Under the pieces are notes generated by a model. The model had not been told where the DNA came from. It saw nothing but the letters and a program-made list of their open reading frames with translations, and did not search any database. A stretch of 64,000 nt of DNA from Proales similis (lineage: Eukaryota; Rotifera; Eurotatoria; Ploima; Proalidae): contig JAGVRJ010000011.1 of assembly GCA_019059635.1 (NCBI GenBank), positions 1,302,001 to 1,366,000 of the forward strand. Reading direction: 5' to 3'. The position numbers and the translations under genes were made by a program. Positions within the stretch are counted from its first letter, which is position 1, and every line of letters begins with the position of its first letter. Positions 1 through 12,762 of the stretch are shown here, one piece after another.

Positions 1-739
1 ACCACGGATGCAGTGAGCAGCTCAAGACAATTAAATTTTTGTCTTTTTATTTATTCGTCGAAATGAACAGAATTAAGTGAAAATGTACACGAGTCGACGA
101 GCTGATCGCTGGCGCTACAAAAATAGTTCTATTTTGAACATACGAGCCAATGAATGAATGTGCGGCTAGATTTGAGATAACCTGATGCGCATCGCACGTT
201 AAAACAGCGACTGCCTCTGTCGGCTGCCTGGTTTTGCTCCGTTTTATTAATTGAGCATCTTATCAGTTCGGCTGATTGGGGCTTTTCTTGCGCTTTTAAA
301 TTCGTTCTACATGTTATGCAAAACAGGCGCGCGAGTTACATAATTTTTAGCTGAGCACGCAGAGCCACAGACGCTTACTATTAAGCTTTTTAAAGCGTTG
401 CTAGCAAAGCTCGCTGGAAGAGAAATAGCGTGGGCGCGAGCTCAACTTCGGCCGTCGTCGATTGCGCTTTAACGCATTCGGCTGTCGAATGGGCTCTTGG
501 CTACAGCTTTGTCTACAGGCATTGACCTTATCAGTGAATGAGGCGATTTGATTTGATCGCGAACATGCTCTGATCACTTCAAATCGCTTCAAGCGTGCAT
601 GATGCGCTCATTACTCGGGCCTGTATTGCTCAGTGACCCGGCGATTGGCCGAATAAAAAGCCTCGCACGAGCTGAAAGTCGCATTCAGCCGCATACCTTT
701 AATCAGAGTGTGAGAAATTCGCATTTAGACTAAACGACA
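1..739. other. Upstream flank, no gene recognised
   Basis: No reading frame here resembles a known protein. The last part should be the promoter and 5' leader of the dehydrogenase gene that starts at 740. An AT-rich AATAAAAAG stretch at about 651-659 lies some 90 nt ahead of that start codon and could act as a weak TATA element, but this is only a guess. Confidence 0.4.
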
Positions 740-2135
740 ATGAGCGGCCTTGCAAAGCGAATTGCCATCATCGGCAGCGGAAACTGGTAGCTTCCATCGT
801 CCATGCACAGTCGAAACAAACTTTGCCTAAACATAGAGCGTTGTTCAAGGGGCTCGACGATCGCCAAGATAATCGGAAGCAACGTGCTGAGCAACAGCAG
901 GTTCGAGAAGCAGATCAAAATGTACGTTTACGAAGAGATGGTCGACGGCCGCAAGCTGACAGAGATAATCAACACCGAGCATGAGAATGTCAAGTACTTG
1001 CCAGGTCACAAGCTTCCGGAGAATGTGGTAAGTTGCGCTGCGCGTCATTGCCATCAGCATGGACTCAGACTCGGCCCTCACAAGGTCGCTGTGCCGGACG
1101 TGGTCGAGACCGCCCAGGACGCCGATATTCTCATCTTTGTGCTGCCCCATCAGTTCATGACCAGAACGTGTCAGCCGCTTGTGGGCAAGATCAAGCCGGG
1201 CGCGTTCGGTGTCTCGCTGTGCAAAGGCTTTTACGTAAATCCGAGCGGAAAGGTCGATCTAATTTCGAACATGGTGCGAGAGCTGCTCAGCATCGACTGC
1301 TGTGTGGTGATGGGCGCCAACATTGCCAGCGAGGTGGCCAACGGCAACTTTTGCGAGGCAACAATCGGTAAAACCAATTCAGCCCATTTGAGACTCGATT
1401 TAAATATACAGATGGTCAACTGGATAGGATCGAGGAGCAAAGAGAACGGTCTGCTGCTAAAAGAGGCACTTCAGACCGACTACTTTAGAATTGTGGTCGT
1501 CGAAGATGCCGAGGTGGTCGAATGCTGCGGTGCGCTCAAGAACATTGTGGCTGTGGGCGCCGGATTTTGCGACGGCCTGAGCTTCGGTGACAACACCAAA
1601 GCGGCTGTCATTCGACTTGGACTCATGGAGATGATCGCTTTTGCCGAGGCGTTCTATCCCAATCACAGCGCCAAGACGTTTTTCGAGAGCTGCGGCGTCG
1701 CCGATTTGGTAACCACTTGCTACGGCGGCCGAAATCGTCGCGTGGCCGATGCGTTCGCGCGCCACAACGGAGAGAAGGTGAGCAGTACTAACCAGCGCCG
1801 GCAATTAGTTCTTAATTTCTCCATAACCATTCTCGTCGCCTATTCAATTTGATTTTTGAAACGTCAAGACCATCGAGCAGCTAGAAGAAGAGATGCTCAA
1901 CGGACAAAAGCTTCAGGGCCCCGAGACTGCCAAAGAAGTAGCCCTGCTGCTGCAAGAGAAAGGACTTGAGGCCAGGTGAGTTGTTAATCGGCTGCCGCAC
2001 ACAAACAAGAGCTCTAACTCGGCGCCAAATATTCAAAGATTCCCGCTGTTCACTGCCGTACACAAAATCTGCACCGGTCAAAAGTCAGTGCTGACGTTTA
2101 TTGACGAGTTGAGGAATCATCCGGAGCATTTGTAG
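740..2135 (+). CDS. GPD1: NAD-dependent cytosolic glycerol-3-phosphate dehydrogenase
   Basis: Reduces dihydroxyacetone phosphate to glycerol-3-phosphate with NADH, linking glycolysis to lipid synthesis and the glycerophosphate shuttle. Six exons (740-786, 850-1027, 1085-1367, 1428-1777, 1869-1975, 2039-2135) join in frame to 353 residues, the usual animal length. The N-terminus carries the dinucleotide-binding motif [20 protein letters not shown], with the tryptophan codon split by intron 1. The conserved segments [33 protein letters not shown] (catalytic lysine) and [11 protein letters not shown] follow. The protein ends NHPEHL. The ATG at 740 is chosen because it directly precedes the Rossmann motif. 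All introns are GT-AG and 57-91 nt. An AATAAA at about 2364 is a plausible poly(A) signal. The family assignment is secure. Confidence 0.95.
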
Positions 2136-3169
2136 AAGCCGAGACCGCTCCGATACTTTTGCCCATTTTCTCATTTCTTTTTCCACTTTTGCTCGACTTC
2201 AGCCCGGAGCGATCATGCTCTTCACTCAAACATATTGCGATCAATCATATTTACTGGAGCGTTTTAGTACCGATTGCTCTTCAACTCCCAGGCTCTCTCT
2301 TTTTGTGTCTCTATTTAACTTTCTGCTTCTCTTTCTGGCCTTTCTTTAATTTTCCTCGTCTCTAATAAAACCGGCTTGAGAATGAACTAATCGTGAGAAC
2401 GTCCAATTCATTTACGGTCCATTTAACGTGCGAATGCATCGACTGGCTGAACGGTTCGAGCTGCATTCACTCAAGCGATGCGGACTGCTAATCGAATACA
2501 CCTGAGAGCGGCAATTTTGAGAAGAAATGGTCGGGCGCGTATATTAACAATTGGACTCTGTTTGATGAACTGGCTTCAAGTCCCCATTTTGTTTCTTCCT
2601 TTGCTTACCTTTCTCTCTCTCTCTCTCTCGTTCCATGTCCCTCTTTGGATTTCTCGTTTTTTTCTGATCTTTACAAAGAACCCGTTGACATTCAGACGCT
2701 CTTCAAATGGCGCAGAACGAATCGGACTTTTTTTTTTTGAATACTTTTCCAGCACCTTGCACGTGTGCTGGTGTTTGGGAAGATTAACTGTTGAATGCTC
2801 GTAACTTGAGTAAAATAGGCGAAATAATTAAAGGCATTGCAATTGTACGAGAATGGTATCGGCCGGCTGACCTTTCGCTCGGTCTAATTTGCTCGTCCAA
2901 GTTGGGCTATAAATAGAAGAGGCGAGCACAGGTTGACACCGAGTCACCACTAGTTGCTATGTTTACCTTCGTGCAACGGGGTTTTGTGGCCGAAAGAATT
3001 GAATTTCAAAAGCTCGTTATTACGAAGGTTAAATATGCAAGTTTGTCTGGGCCCGGCTCACTGCTGCTGTTCAAGCGGACGAAGGCAAAACAATTGCATC
3101 ATCTTAGATGCGCCATTTAAGTGCGCACAACACACAGACGCGAATAATTTTTAGCTCGATCGCCAGTCA
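2136..3169 (+). other. 3' UTR of GPD1 and promoter/leader of the Twinkle gene
   Basis: About 1 kb without a supported gene. The first 230 nt are pyrimidine-rich and end near AATAAA (about 2364), as expected of the GPD1 3' UTR. A CT run lies at about 2612-2628. A TATA box at 2908-2915 points to the downstream helicase gene. A short open frame starts at 2960 but resembles nothing I know. Confidence 0.5.
2908..2915 (+). promoter_or_regulatory. TATA box (TATAAATA)
   Basis: TATAAATA in a GC-richer setting, followed by about 230 nt of leader before the first helicase ATG at 3170. Inferred core promoter of the Twinkle gene; an unseen 5' exon is possible. Confidence 0.5.
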
Positions 3170-5675
3170 ATGAGTTCAATGCTGGCAAAAAAATGCCTCA
3201 GCTCGTTGAGTCGCCAGCCGATCATGGTCAATTTGTTGGGCAAACTGAGCTCGAGCTCAGAAGCCAAGCAAGCAGAGCCAAATCAGACAAACGGTCTCAA
3301 GCGTTTTCTACGCGATCATCGCATTCCGCACTCACAGAGCTGGACTGGCCTGAGTCTTCAACTCAAATGCAAAGAGGCCGAGCAGTTCTTCGTCTGCGAG
3401 CACACTGGTTTGACTCTTCACCACTCTGCTTCGTCTGGACCTTTTCACTTTTTCTTCTTTTTTTTTACTGTGAAATTGCACATTCAGGAAATTTCAGCTG
3501 CAGTCTGTGCGGTAAAAGCGGCGGCTGGGCCGAGTTCAGACACTTGGCCAGCACTGTGGCTGACGTTTCAAAGTAAGATAATGCTCCGATTGACATCGTT
3601 CAGAGCCAAGTTCGAACATTTTTAGTCCAGCCTCTGCGAATCGATTCGAATGCTCAGTCGAGCGGAGGAGCCCGAGCAAAGCGAGCCCGACGAATGGCAA
3701 AGAGCGCAGCCCATCGAACAAATACCAGACACCGAGTTCATGCTTATTTCGGCCGATCTAAACTACACTGTGATTGCCCGTTGTCGCCTTTTAATTCTAC
3801 TCTGCACCTTCTAACTCGCCTCGTCTCGTCAAGTTCAAAAAAGCGCATCTACAGCGCCTGGGAATCAGAGTGCTCGACTCAAAGCTGCTCTATCCGATAA
3901 TGGACGAGAAGAAGCGTTTGCTCGGCTGCGCTGAAATTGGCCAGAACGAGTCGGAGAGCGACTCCATTCCCAAACAGCTCATCTTGGGCCTTCACACAAT
4001 TGATGAATGGGGCTCGAAGAGAGCGGGCGGCAGCAAGGAAATCTACATCACAGATTCGATTCTTAGCGCGACAGTGCTCACCGAACAGCTGGCCAAGCCT
4101 GCCATAGTCGTCAAATCGCTCGACTCAATTGACTTTAATGTAAGCAAATCAGACGCCTGTTCGATATTGGAAGACTGAAGCGATTCGTTCACCCTCGCCA
4201 GACACTGGCCCTACTCGAACGGTTTGATTTAGTCTACTTGTGGCAGAGAGATGCAAAGATCACCTACGATTTGGCTCGTATGCTCAATCCGCGCCGCTGT
4301 AAACTGATCAGGTAAGAGTGCCAAGAGCAAGTGAACCCGTTCAGGAGAGTAACGATGAAACGTGACAGCCACAATCGAAGTCCGTTCGAGGCGGCAGTGA
4401 TGAACGAGGCGCTGGCGAAAATAGTTAAAAAAGACTCGTTCACGATTGGACAGAGCCCGATTGTCCAGTTCAAAGATTTAAGGGAGCACGTCTACAACGA
4501 GATTGTTAACATTCAAAATGTAGTCGGTGTTCAGGTTGGTGCTGATCGACGACTGCGCCGTTACAACAATAACTCAAACAGAGGCCAATTTCAAGTGGAA
4601 GAGGCTGCCGCATTTGAATCAGGTGTTGAAAGGCCACCGCCACGGTGAGCTGACCATATTCTCGGGGCCGACTGGCGCCGGCAAAACCACATTCCTGAGC
4701 GAATACTCGCTTGACTTGTGCGAGCAGGGCGTCAAAACGCTGTGGGGAAGCTTTGAGATAAAAAATCATCGTCTACTGAAAGTGATGATGACTCAGTACA
4801 GTCGGTCTGTTGCCTGTTCTCTGTCTCTGCCTGTGTGCTCATCCGACTACAACAAGGCCAATTAAGAATGAACTTGTACAAGCATCGGGACATGTTCGGC
4901 TATGTGGCCGAGAAATTCGCTCAGCTGCCCATATTTTTCATGGACTTTCACGGCCAAGAGACGATCGACAACGTGTTGAAAGTGAGACATCGCAGACCGG
5001 TCCGAACAGTGCTCGTATGAATTTGAATTTATAGACAATGTCTAACGCGGTCGTGATGCACGGCATACAGCACGTGGTCATTGACAACCTTCAGTTCATG
5101 CTGGGCAGCCAGTTCAGCTCGAACATGGATCGTTTCACTTTTCAGGATTTGATCATTGGCCAGCTCAGACGATTCGCGACCAACTTTGACTGCCACGTGA
5201 CTCTGGTCATTCATCCACGAAAGGTGTCCGTCAGCCTTTGCTCTTGCTTCCTCTCTTGACCTGATTCAATTGACTAAAGGAAGACCCGGAGGAGGCGTTG
5301 AAGATCTCTTCCATATTCGGCTCGGCGAAAGCGACCCAGGAGGCCGACAACGTTCTTATATTGCAGTCGAACGGCAAGAGCCGATGGATCGAGGTTGGCA
5401 AGGAGTTTTGTTTAAAATTACAACCGCCTCTGTTAAGCATCGATGGGGGGGAAAAGGTCTGCAAGAACCGCTTCGATGGACAAATCGGACAGATCAGAAT
5501 CGAGTTCAGTCGAGAGTGTCAGACATTTCGCAGCTCAATGACAACGAATCGTCTTAGAACGAGCCCTCAACAACAGCCTGATCAAGTAGGCCACTCGAGG
5601 AAGAGCGAAGAGCCCACCGACATGACAAACACAAACAACGAATTGAATTTGGACGACGTGCTCGAAGAGCATTGA
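3170..5675 (+). CDS. TWNK: Twinkle mitochondrial replicative DNA helicase
   Basis: Hexameric 5'-3' helicase of the mtDNA replisome, related to phage T7 gp4. Eleven exons (3170-3407, 3488-3572, 3631-3769, 3834-4139, 4202-4311, 4345-4526, 4582-4804, 4867-4981, 5035-5223, 5280-5393, 5457-5675) give 639 residues. The N-terminus is Ser/Lys-rich like a mitochondrial presequence. A zinc-ribbon-like part keeps [10 protein letters not shown]. The primase-like region has [20 protein letters not shown]. The RecA core has Walker [11 protein letters not shown] near residue 385, ALDLC-like [19 protein letters not shown], Walker [20 protein letters not shown] and [19 protein letters not shown], then KNRFDG. 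The exon 2/3 join uses the acceptor at 3630, which keeps frame. The intron at 4312-4344 is only 33 nt. The 63-nt intron 5394-5456 is in frame and could be retained. Confidence 0.93.
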
Positions 5676-5863
5676 AACTGCTCGCATGCTTGCGGCAGCC
5701 CTAAATTATTACCATTTGCATCATGGTCGTCATTATTATGACTGCGAGCATGAGACCGCTTGAAGCCGTTGTTGTTTAAGGGACCTGAATAAACGAGCGA
5801 AAATGAATTGATATCGATTTTTGGCTGCTTGTGAGACGAGTCTGACATTAGAGCAGACTAAGA

Positions 5864-6191
5864 ATGAACTTAATATTGCAAAGCGAGCTGGGTCTAGAGG
5901 AAGCCGAGTTCTGTGTAGTTGAATTATGACGAATTGCTCGCTGCGCTTTATCACCATCTATGCTGTGCTGCTGCCGCGCGTCACATAAGCGATGATGAGT
6001 TGAGACTGCTAGCCGCTGAGGCGGCCAGGCAGGCAGCCAACCACGAGTCGAGAACATTCAGTCAGCTGAACAAGCGCATGAGAGCACCTTTTCATCTAGA
6101 ATCGCTATCTGTCTATTTGCTCAACCTCTTTTTTTTGCAACAAGTCAGCCAGTTGAATTATGAGCTCACCCACTCTAAACTGGTTTGCTAG
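5864..6191 (+). CDS. Small unrecognised helical protein
   Basis: I do not recognise this gene. A start at 5864 opens a short exon to 5907; a weak GT donor there and an acceptor at 5989 join it in frame to 5990-6191, giving about 81 residues. The product is Ala/Glu/Gln-rich and probably helical, with segments LRLLAAEAARQAANHESRTF and SQLNKRM, and a second SQLN repeat near the end (VSQLNYELTHSKLVC). The part between the two SQLN repeats is hydrophobic and pyrimidine-coded and might be a further intron, but I see no good donor. It sits between Twinkle and V-ATPase B on the same strand. It could be a small coiled-coil subunit, or not a gene at all. Confidence 0.35.
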
Positions 6192-6469
6192 TGCGCGGCC
6201 TCTGGCAAGCGAAGCGAGTTCTGGTTGCTTGCAATTTCAATTTCTAGTTCTAGTTTGATGAGTTTTGAGAAAAGCCACTTTACGACGACCACGCATTCGT
6301 TGGTTGTATAGCGTTGCTCTTTCGCCTCTTTTCTCTCTCTGCTTCTCTCTCTCTCTCTTTTGTTCACTTGCTGCTCAGCTATTTCTGCTCAAACTCGTCT
6401 ATTTTAAATTTTGTTCGCTTATCTACTAATTTGTGTGTTGGAAGCTCTGCTTCTGCTTTATAGAGAAAC

Positions 6470-8180
<1,711 letters not shown>

Positions 8181-9759
8181 AATGCAGTCAAGTAGAAAGT
8201 CCCCCGCAACGTTCTTTCTCCTCTCTCTCTAGTCCGCAACTATTGAACTGACCGAGCAGCTCGCGGTCCTCAAACCTTTTTTTGTTCGAACCCTCGCCGC
8301 AGGCACCAACAGCACCAAGTAGCTAAGAACCGCATTTCCCAAACAATTACAGCTCTCCTTTCACTCTGCTCCTTCAGATTCGTTTGGTACTCTTTGATGT
8401 GTAATTTATTATTTAATAACGCGAGAACTCCTTCTTCTTCTTCTACTGCTACTAAAAGACCAAAACCAAAGTAAAAGCGAATAAACAACGCAGAACTAAT
8501 TTTTAGATGCAAACCGAACGCGTTCCCAAACTCCATTTGCAGCCTTTTCTCATTCTCAATGATTGCAATCAAGCAAATGCGGCACAACAATTCCTCTTCA
8601 TCATTCGCTGTTTCCTTCTTTTATTTATTAAATGATTCTAATCATAAATAAATTAGACCAGCACGCACAGCTCAATTATTTCAATCGTGTTAGATGGAGA
8701 ATTTAATATTCGTTCGCATTGAAATTGACATGCTCTCAGCGCTTCTCTTCTCATCATCCCTGCCAGCACAATCATCATGATTATCTTCATCCTGAAGGCC
8801 ATCTACTGAATGGCGTCGCCTTTATTGCTGCCTTTTTCGTCATCAATAATGTCAATCATGGCCTTTTAAAGATGATGCTGCAGAGATGAGAGATGTGCCC
8901 TGAAGATGCCGGCTTCTCTTTGAGGAAAATCTTGTCTACAATAAGCTATCGAATGTTCAAGCATGCGCAATAAATATCTGAAAAATTGATTTGCATGCGT
9001 CGACTAGTAGTTTATCTGGCATGCGAATGACAACAATTATTTCCAGCATCTTGTACATCATCTTGCATCTTGTATTTCTCCAAAAACGAACTCATACGAC
9101 GACCAACGCGACTCGTGCTCTTGTTTAATTCAAGACCGAGTGAGGCTGAGCATTTCTCGCATGCAGACGAAAAACGTGAAGACAGACAGAACGTGATTAA
9201 AAAGATGCTTGCCGATCTGCGAACAAGGTGTGAGAGTTTATCTGACTGCAGACTCTCTAATTTTTGCGATCCAATCAACAAATCCAAGCGAACCGGATCG
9301 GCCGAGTCAGGCAGGCAACGTCGTAATCTAATAATCTTATCGATTGCTGACTTGAGCCATCTTTAAGCTTTTACCGCTTCCCGCATCGTCTATTTGACCT
9401 TGACGGAAACGTGATAAAGAGAGAAGAGGGAAAAAAATGCTTAGATAATCGTTCTTTCGTGCTGCTAATAAGCTTCAGAAGCTCTCTCTCTCTCTCTATG
9501 TTGTCATCAAATAATTTGATCGCGAAATTGAAGTGAAAGAGAAGCACTGTAAATCATGACTGCTGCTTGCAGAGAATGCAAATAAGCAGAATTTCAAATA
9601 CTTCGACCAGGGCGTGTGAAACGCGCTGATTTGCTTCCGTAATGGGATTCGCTTCGAAAAGCTCTTTGTAAATCTTAGATTAAACCAATCCGGCAAATCA
9701 CCCACTCAGACAGAAGCACGCAAAGGCAGAGCGAACCAGGGCAGCATACGGGAATAAAT
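8181..9759. other. Intergenic, V-ATPase B 3' UTR then no gene seen
   Basis: The first 480 nt contain AATAAA-type signals (about 8479 and 8648) and are probably 3' UTR. The remainder up to the GPCR start is AT-richer with short open frames that resemble nothing known, plus a CT run at about 9484-9498. No RNA gene or repeat was recognised. Confidence 0.4.
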
Positions 9760-11265
9760 ATGAACCGATCGTCTAAATTGGTCGCATTCATGAACGAACA
9801 AGACCTGCAGAACTTGAGCCTCTCACAGCTCGACGCTGATCCGCAGCTTCGTGCCGAGTTTGGCGACTTTGTGATCAAAAACGCGATCAGAGAAGCGTAC
9901 CAAAAGAGCTTTCGGCTCGATCTCGCCGTTCTGCTCACAATATTGCTCAGTCTGATCAGTCTGTTTGGCACCGTGTCCAACCTGTTGGTGTTTGCCGTTC
10001 TCAGCTGGGACAAGAACTGCTTGGAAATGCAGAGCAACAACAACAATGGCAGTCGAAGTTCAGTCAAGAGCCGCACTCAGAAAAAACACAAACGAAGCAT
10101 TGGCAGCAACAGTCTGCTTCATTTGCTCATTCGCTTTCTCTCGTTGGTCGACTTGCTCATTTGCTCGATTGCCGTGCCGGGCACTATATTCGAGACGTGG
10201 CGCTACGCGAGCTCAAACGAGTTTGTCTGCCGACTGCTCGAGCAGATCAGAGCGACCGGAGTGCTGTTGAGCAATTTCATTGTGATCATGATCGCAGTCG
10301 AACGCTACTTTCTGATCTGCAAGCCGACAATGCTCAAGAGCTTCAAAAAGCTCTTTTTCAAACTGCTCGTCTATCCGCTCACTGGCCTGAGCGTCCTCAT
10401 GGGCATATTCAACATGCTGGACGTGAGCGTCTATCAGCGCTTCACTCACAAAATAGTCTACGTTGGCATCTGCTTGCGCAGCAATCTGATCACCTCCGAA
10501 GAGTGGAACAAAGGTCTCCAGTTGACAGTGACCGCGCTCGTAATTGCCTGCGCGTTCATCGTCGGCTTCATTTACTCGTTTATTCTCATGGCCGCGTTCG
10601 AGGTGAATCAAAAGCGCACTCAACGGCACATGGAGCAAGATCGAATATTGAACCGCATCAAGATCAACATAGAGCCCGCCAAAGAGAAGTTCGCAGCCAG
10701 GAAGTCGATATTCATCGATCCAGATCTGCTTCAAATAGAGCCCAGTGAACGCAGTCTATCAAGCGACAATCTCACCTCAAATATAGACACTGAACTGCCA
10801 GACTGGTCTGGACAGCAACAGAGCCAGATGGCCAAGAAAGCTTACTACGGCTCGTTCAAGCTCGAGAGGGTGAAAAAGAGTCGGTCAGAACTGCTGCCGT
10901 CAAATGGCAACCGATCGAAGCTCAAACGCAAATCTCTGTCCGAGTGCTGCTTGAATGTGGATGCAAACATTCGTCAATGCAGCGAGCAGAGACGCAGACG
11001 TCTGCTCGCTCTGCGCTACAACATCCGCATGTCGTTCATCGTGTTCTTGGTCACATTGGCCTACTACATCTCGATCATACCCTGGTGTTTGACCATAAAC
11101 AACCTGATCAAGTTCAACCCGTTCATCTACTACACGTTCCTGCTGAACAACTGTCTCAACCCGATCATCTACAGCTTTCTAAACGAGAACTTCCGCCGCT
11201 CGTGCATTGAATTTCTCCGCCTGCTATTCACTGGCTCGTTGAGAACCAGAGAGCCGACGGTCTGA
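9760..11265 (+). CDS. Class A (rhodopsin-like) GPCR, orphan
   Basis: Intronless gene for a 501-residue seven-helix receptor at the plasma membrane. Helix 1 is LLTILLSLISLFGTVSNLLV; helix 2 contains LVDLLICSIAVPGTIF. The extracellular Cys (FVCRLLEQIRA) precedes helix 3, which ends IVIMIAVERYFLICKP, with ERY in the DRY position near residue 180. Helices 4 and 5 follow. The third cytoplasmic loop is long (about 140 residues), Ser/Arg/Lys-rich. Helix 7 ends NNCLNPIIYSFLNENFRR, the NPxxY motif near residue 466. Helix 6 reads YISIIPW rather than CWxP. The pattern fits a peptide-type receptor, but the ligand cannot be inferred. A second ATG at 9790 could also be the start. Lack of introns is common for GPCRs and could reflect retroposition. 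Confidence 0.88.
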   Translation: MNRSSKLVAFMNEQDLQNLSLSQLDADPQLRAEFGDFVIKNAIREAYQKSFRLDLAVLLTILLSLISLFGTVSNLLVFAVLSWDKNCLEMQSNNNNGSRSSVKSRTQKKHKRSIGSNSLLHLLIRFLSLVDLLICSIAVPGTIFETWRYASSNEFVCRLLEQIRATGVLLSNFIVIMIAVERYFLICKPTMLKSFKKLFFKLLVYPLTGLSVLMGIFNMLDVSVYQRFTHKIVYVGICLRSNLITSEEWNKGLQLTVTALVIACAFIVGFIYSFILMAAFEVNQKRTQRHMEQDRILNRIKINIEPAKEKFAARKSIFIDPDLLQIEPSERSLSSDNLTSNIDTELPDWSGQQQSQMAKKAYYGSFKLERVKKSRSELLPSNGNRSKLKRKSLSECCLNVDANIRQCSEQRRRRLLALRYNIRMSFIVFLVTLAYYISIIPWCLTINNLIKFNPFIYYTFLLNNCLNPIIYSFLNENFRRSCIEFLRLLFTGSLRTREPTV

Positions 11266-11497
11266 AACCCAGTCCCGATCGGCAGCCCTCTTTCCTTTTT
11301 GTCCGTCTGTTGTTTGTGCACTGGTTTATTGCTTGTTGATTTGAATTTTACAATTGCTTTCGGCAACCTGTTAGCTGTTCAATTATTAGTATATAAAACG
11401 AGAGCCGACTAAATAAAAGAGAATAAAGGCAGAAGAAGAGAGAATACAAGGCAGCTGGAAGCGGGTAAAGACCGACTGAGCTTCAGAGGGCGGCGCT

Positions 11498-12308
11498 TTA
11501 GGCTCTCAGAATGACCATGGTGACCATGCCTGAGTTGGTTGTTTTAGTCAAATTGAAGCGAGCAAAACCGAGATGAAATGTTTACCCAGAACGAACGAGG
11601 CGAACAGCTTTATCTCTTGAGTTGTATGCAGATAGGTGGGAAAGCTGGACTCACTCGAGCCAGATATGGGCAGGAAAAGGATCGAGAGGCAAATGAGGCC
11701 GACAACGATCACCAGGTAGCTGACGTTGTCCGTGTTGGCCGTGAACGGGGCCCTGTCGAACAGCATGGGCCGGTCATTGAGCTTTGCATCGGGCATGAGA
11801 GCGTTGCCGTGCGAGAACGACGAGTAGTTTGTGGTCGACGGGTCCGGCTCAATGTGACTGGTCGAGAGGAAGAGATCTCGATTTCCGATCGAGTTGAGCA
11901 GCACGTCTCGTTTGCCGATCACGTTCAGCTGAGTGCTGCCAGAGTCGCTGCTCGCCGATCGGCTGCTCAGCTGGTAGAGCTGCACTCTCAGCGCGTCGTT
12001 CACATTCTCGACCTTGAACGCTGAGCCCAAATGTCGAATTGTTCTTTACGCCCGTACAAGAGAGTTAGAAATAGCGGCCGCTAAAGGCAAGTGCTCAACA
12101 TTGTACCATACAGCTCAATGTTTTCCTTGGGCTTGAGTACACCGGACGGGGCAGAGACGCTGTACTTTTGCGACGCGTTGCAGAGCACTTTGAACTTGAC
12201 CGAAAAGTCAAACGGGTTGAAGATTGTGACGCTCTGTGTGTGACTCGTTGCACTGTCCGCATAGAACTGAAGCGTCTTGGGATGGACAAATGCCGGAATG
12301 GCACTCAT
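11498..12308 (-). CDS. MSP-domain membrane protein, MOSPD1/3-like
   Basis: Major sperm protein domain protein anchored in the ER membrane, a relative of VAP proteins that act at membrane contact sites. Exon 1 (12308 down to 12100) encodes the MSP domain start: PAFVHPKTLQFYADSATSH, VTIFNPFDFSVKFKVLCNAS and VLKPKENIELY, closely following MOSPD1. Exon 2 (12043 to 11586) continues TIRHLGSAF, then a Ser/Asn-rich linker and the helix YLVIVVGLICLSILFLPIS with the family's following segment PTYLHTTQEIKLFASFVLG. A last exon (11529-11498) adds MVTMVILRA and the stop. The model gives 232 residues. The exon 1 donor (at 12099, GTTGAG) is weak; a GTACAA donor five bases earlier in the transcript is stronger but out of frame. 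The gene is divergent from the Mlx-like gene. Confidence 0.82.
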
Positions 12309-12762
12309 GCTGGCCTCGTTTAAACTTATTTTCTAGCTCTTGTGTGTGTATTAATGCGAAAAATAAGAAAACTGCCGAACAAGTCTTGCGCTGGCTCATT
12401 TTGCATTCATGCCACGCACAAGTTTCACAACTAATCTAACTCTTGGTGCCACTTGAGGCCATTCGCCTCATTGCAGTCGCTCGAGCTCAATTGTTCAGAC
12501 TGGACAGCTTCGAATCTGAACGATTTGCAAGCAAGCAGTTGCATCGCAGACAAGCCGCGCCCCTAGGCAAGAGTTTTTCCGCGGCAAATGTGACGTTTGT
12601 TTTGAAGGCGCCTTAAATTTTGAATTATTTCAAAAGAATTCATAAGCACGGCATCACGCATCCAGTGCATGAGCGTTTGCCAAAAGAGCGTCGCAATTAA
12701 GAGTTTGTGTTTGTCGGTACGAAGTTGCTGCTGCTGCTGCTGAGCTGCTTTCATTACCCAAA
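12309..12762. promoter_or_regulatory. Shared divergent promoter region, MOSPD-like / Mlx-like
   Basis: 454 nt separate the start codons of two genes pointing away from each other, so both promoters must lie here unless one has a distant 5' exon. No TATA box is evident. A CTG run at about 12727-12741 lies just ahead of the Mlx-like start. Confidence 0.5.

Noticed and set aside
3573-3620. Acceptor TTTTTAG at 3624 for Twinkle intron 2
   Set aside because: It puts the next exon out of frame; the acceptor six bases later (3630) keeps the frame and the conserved downstream sequence.
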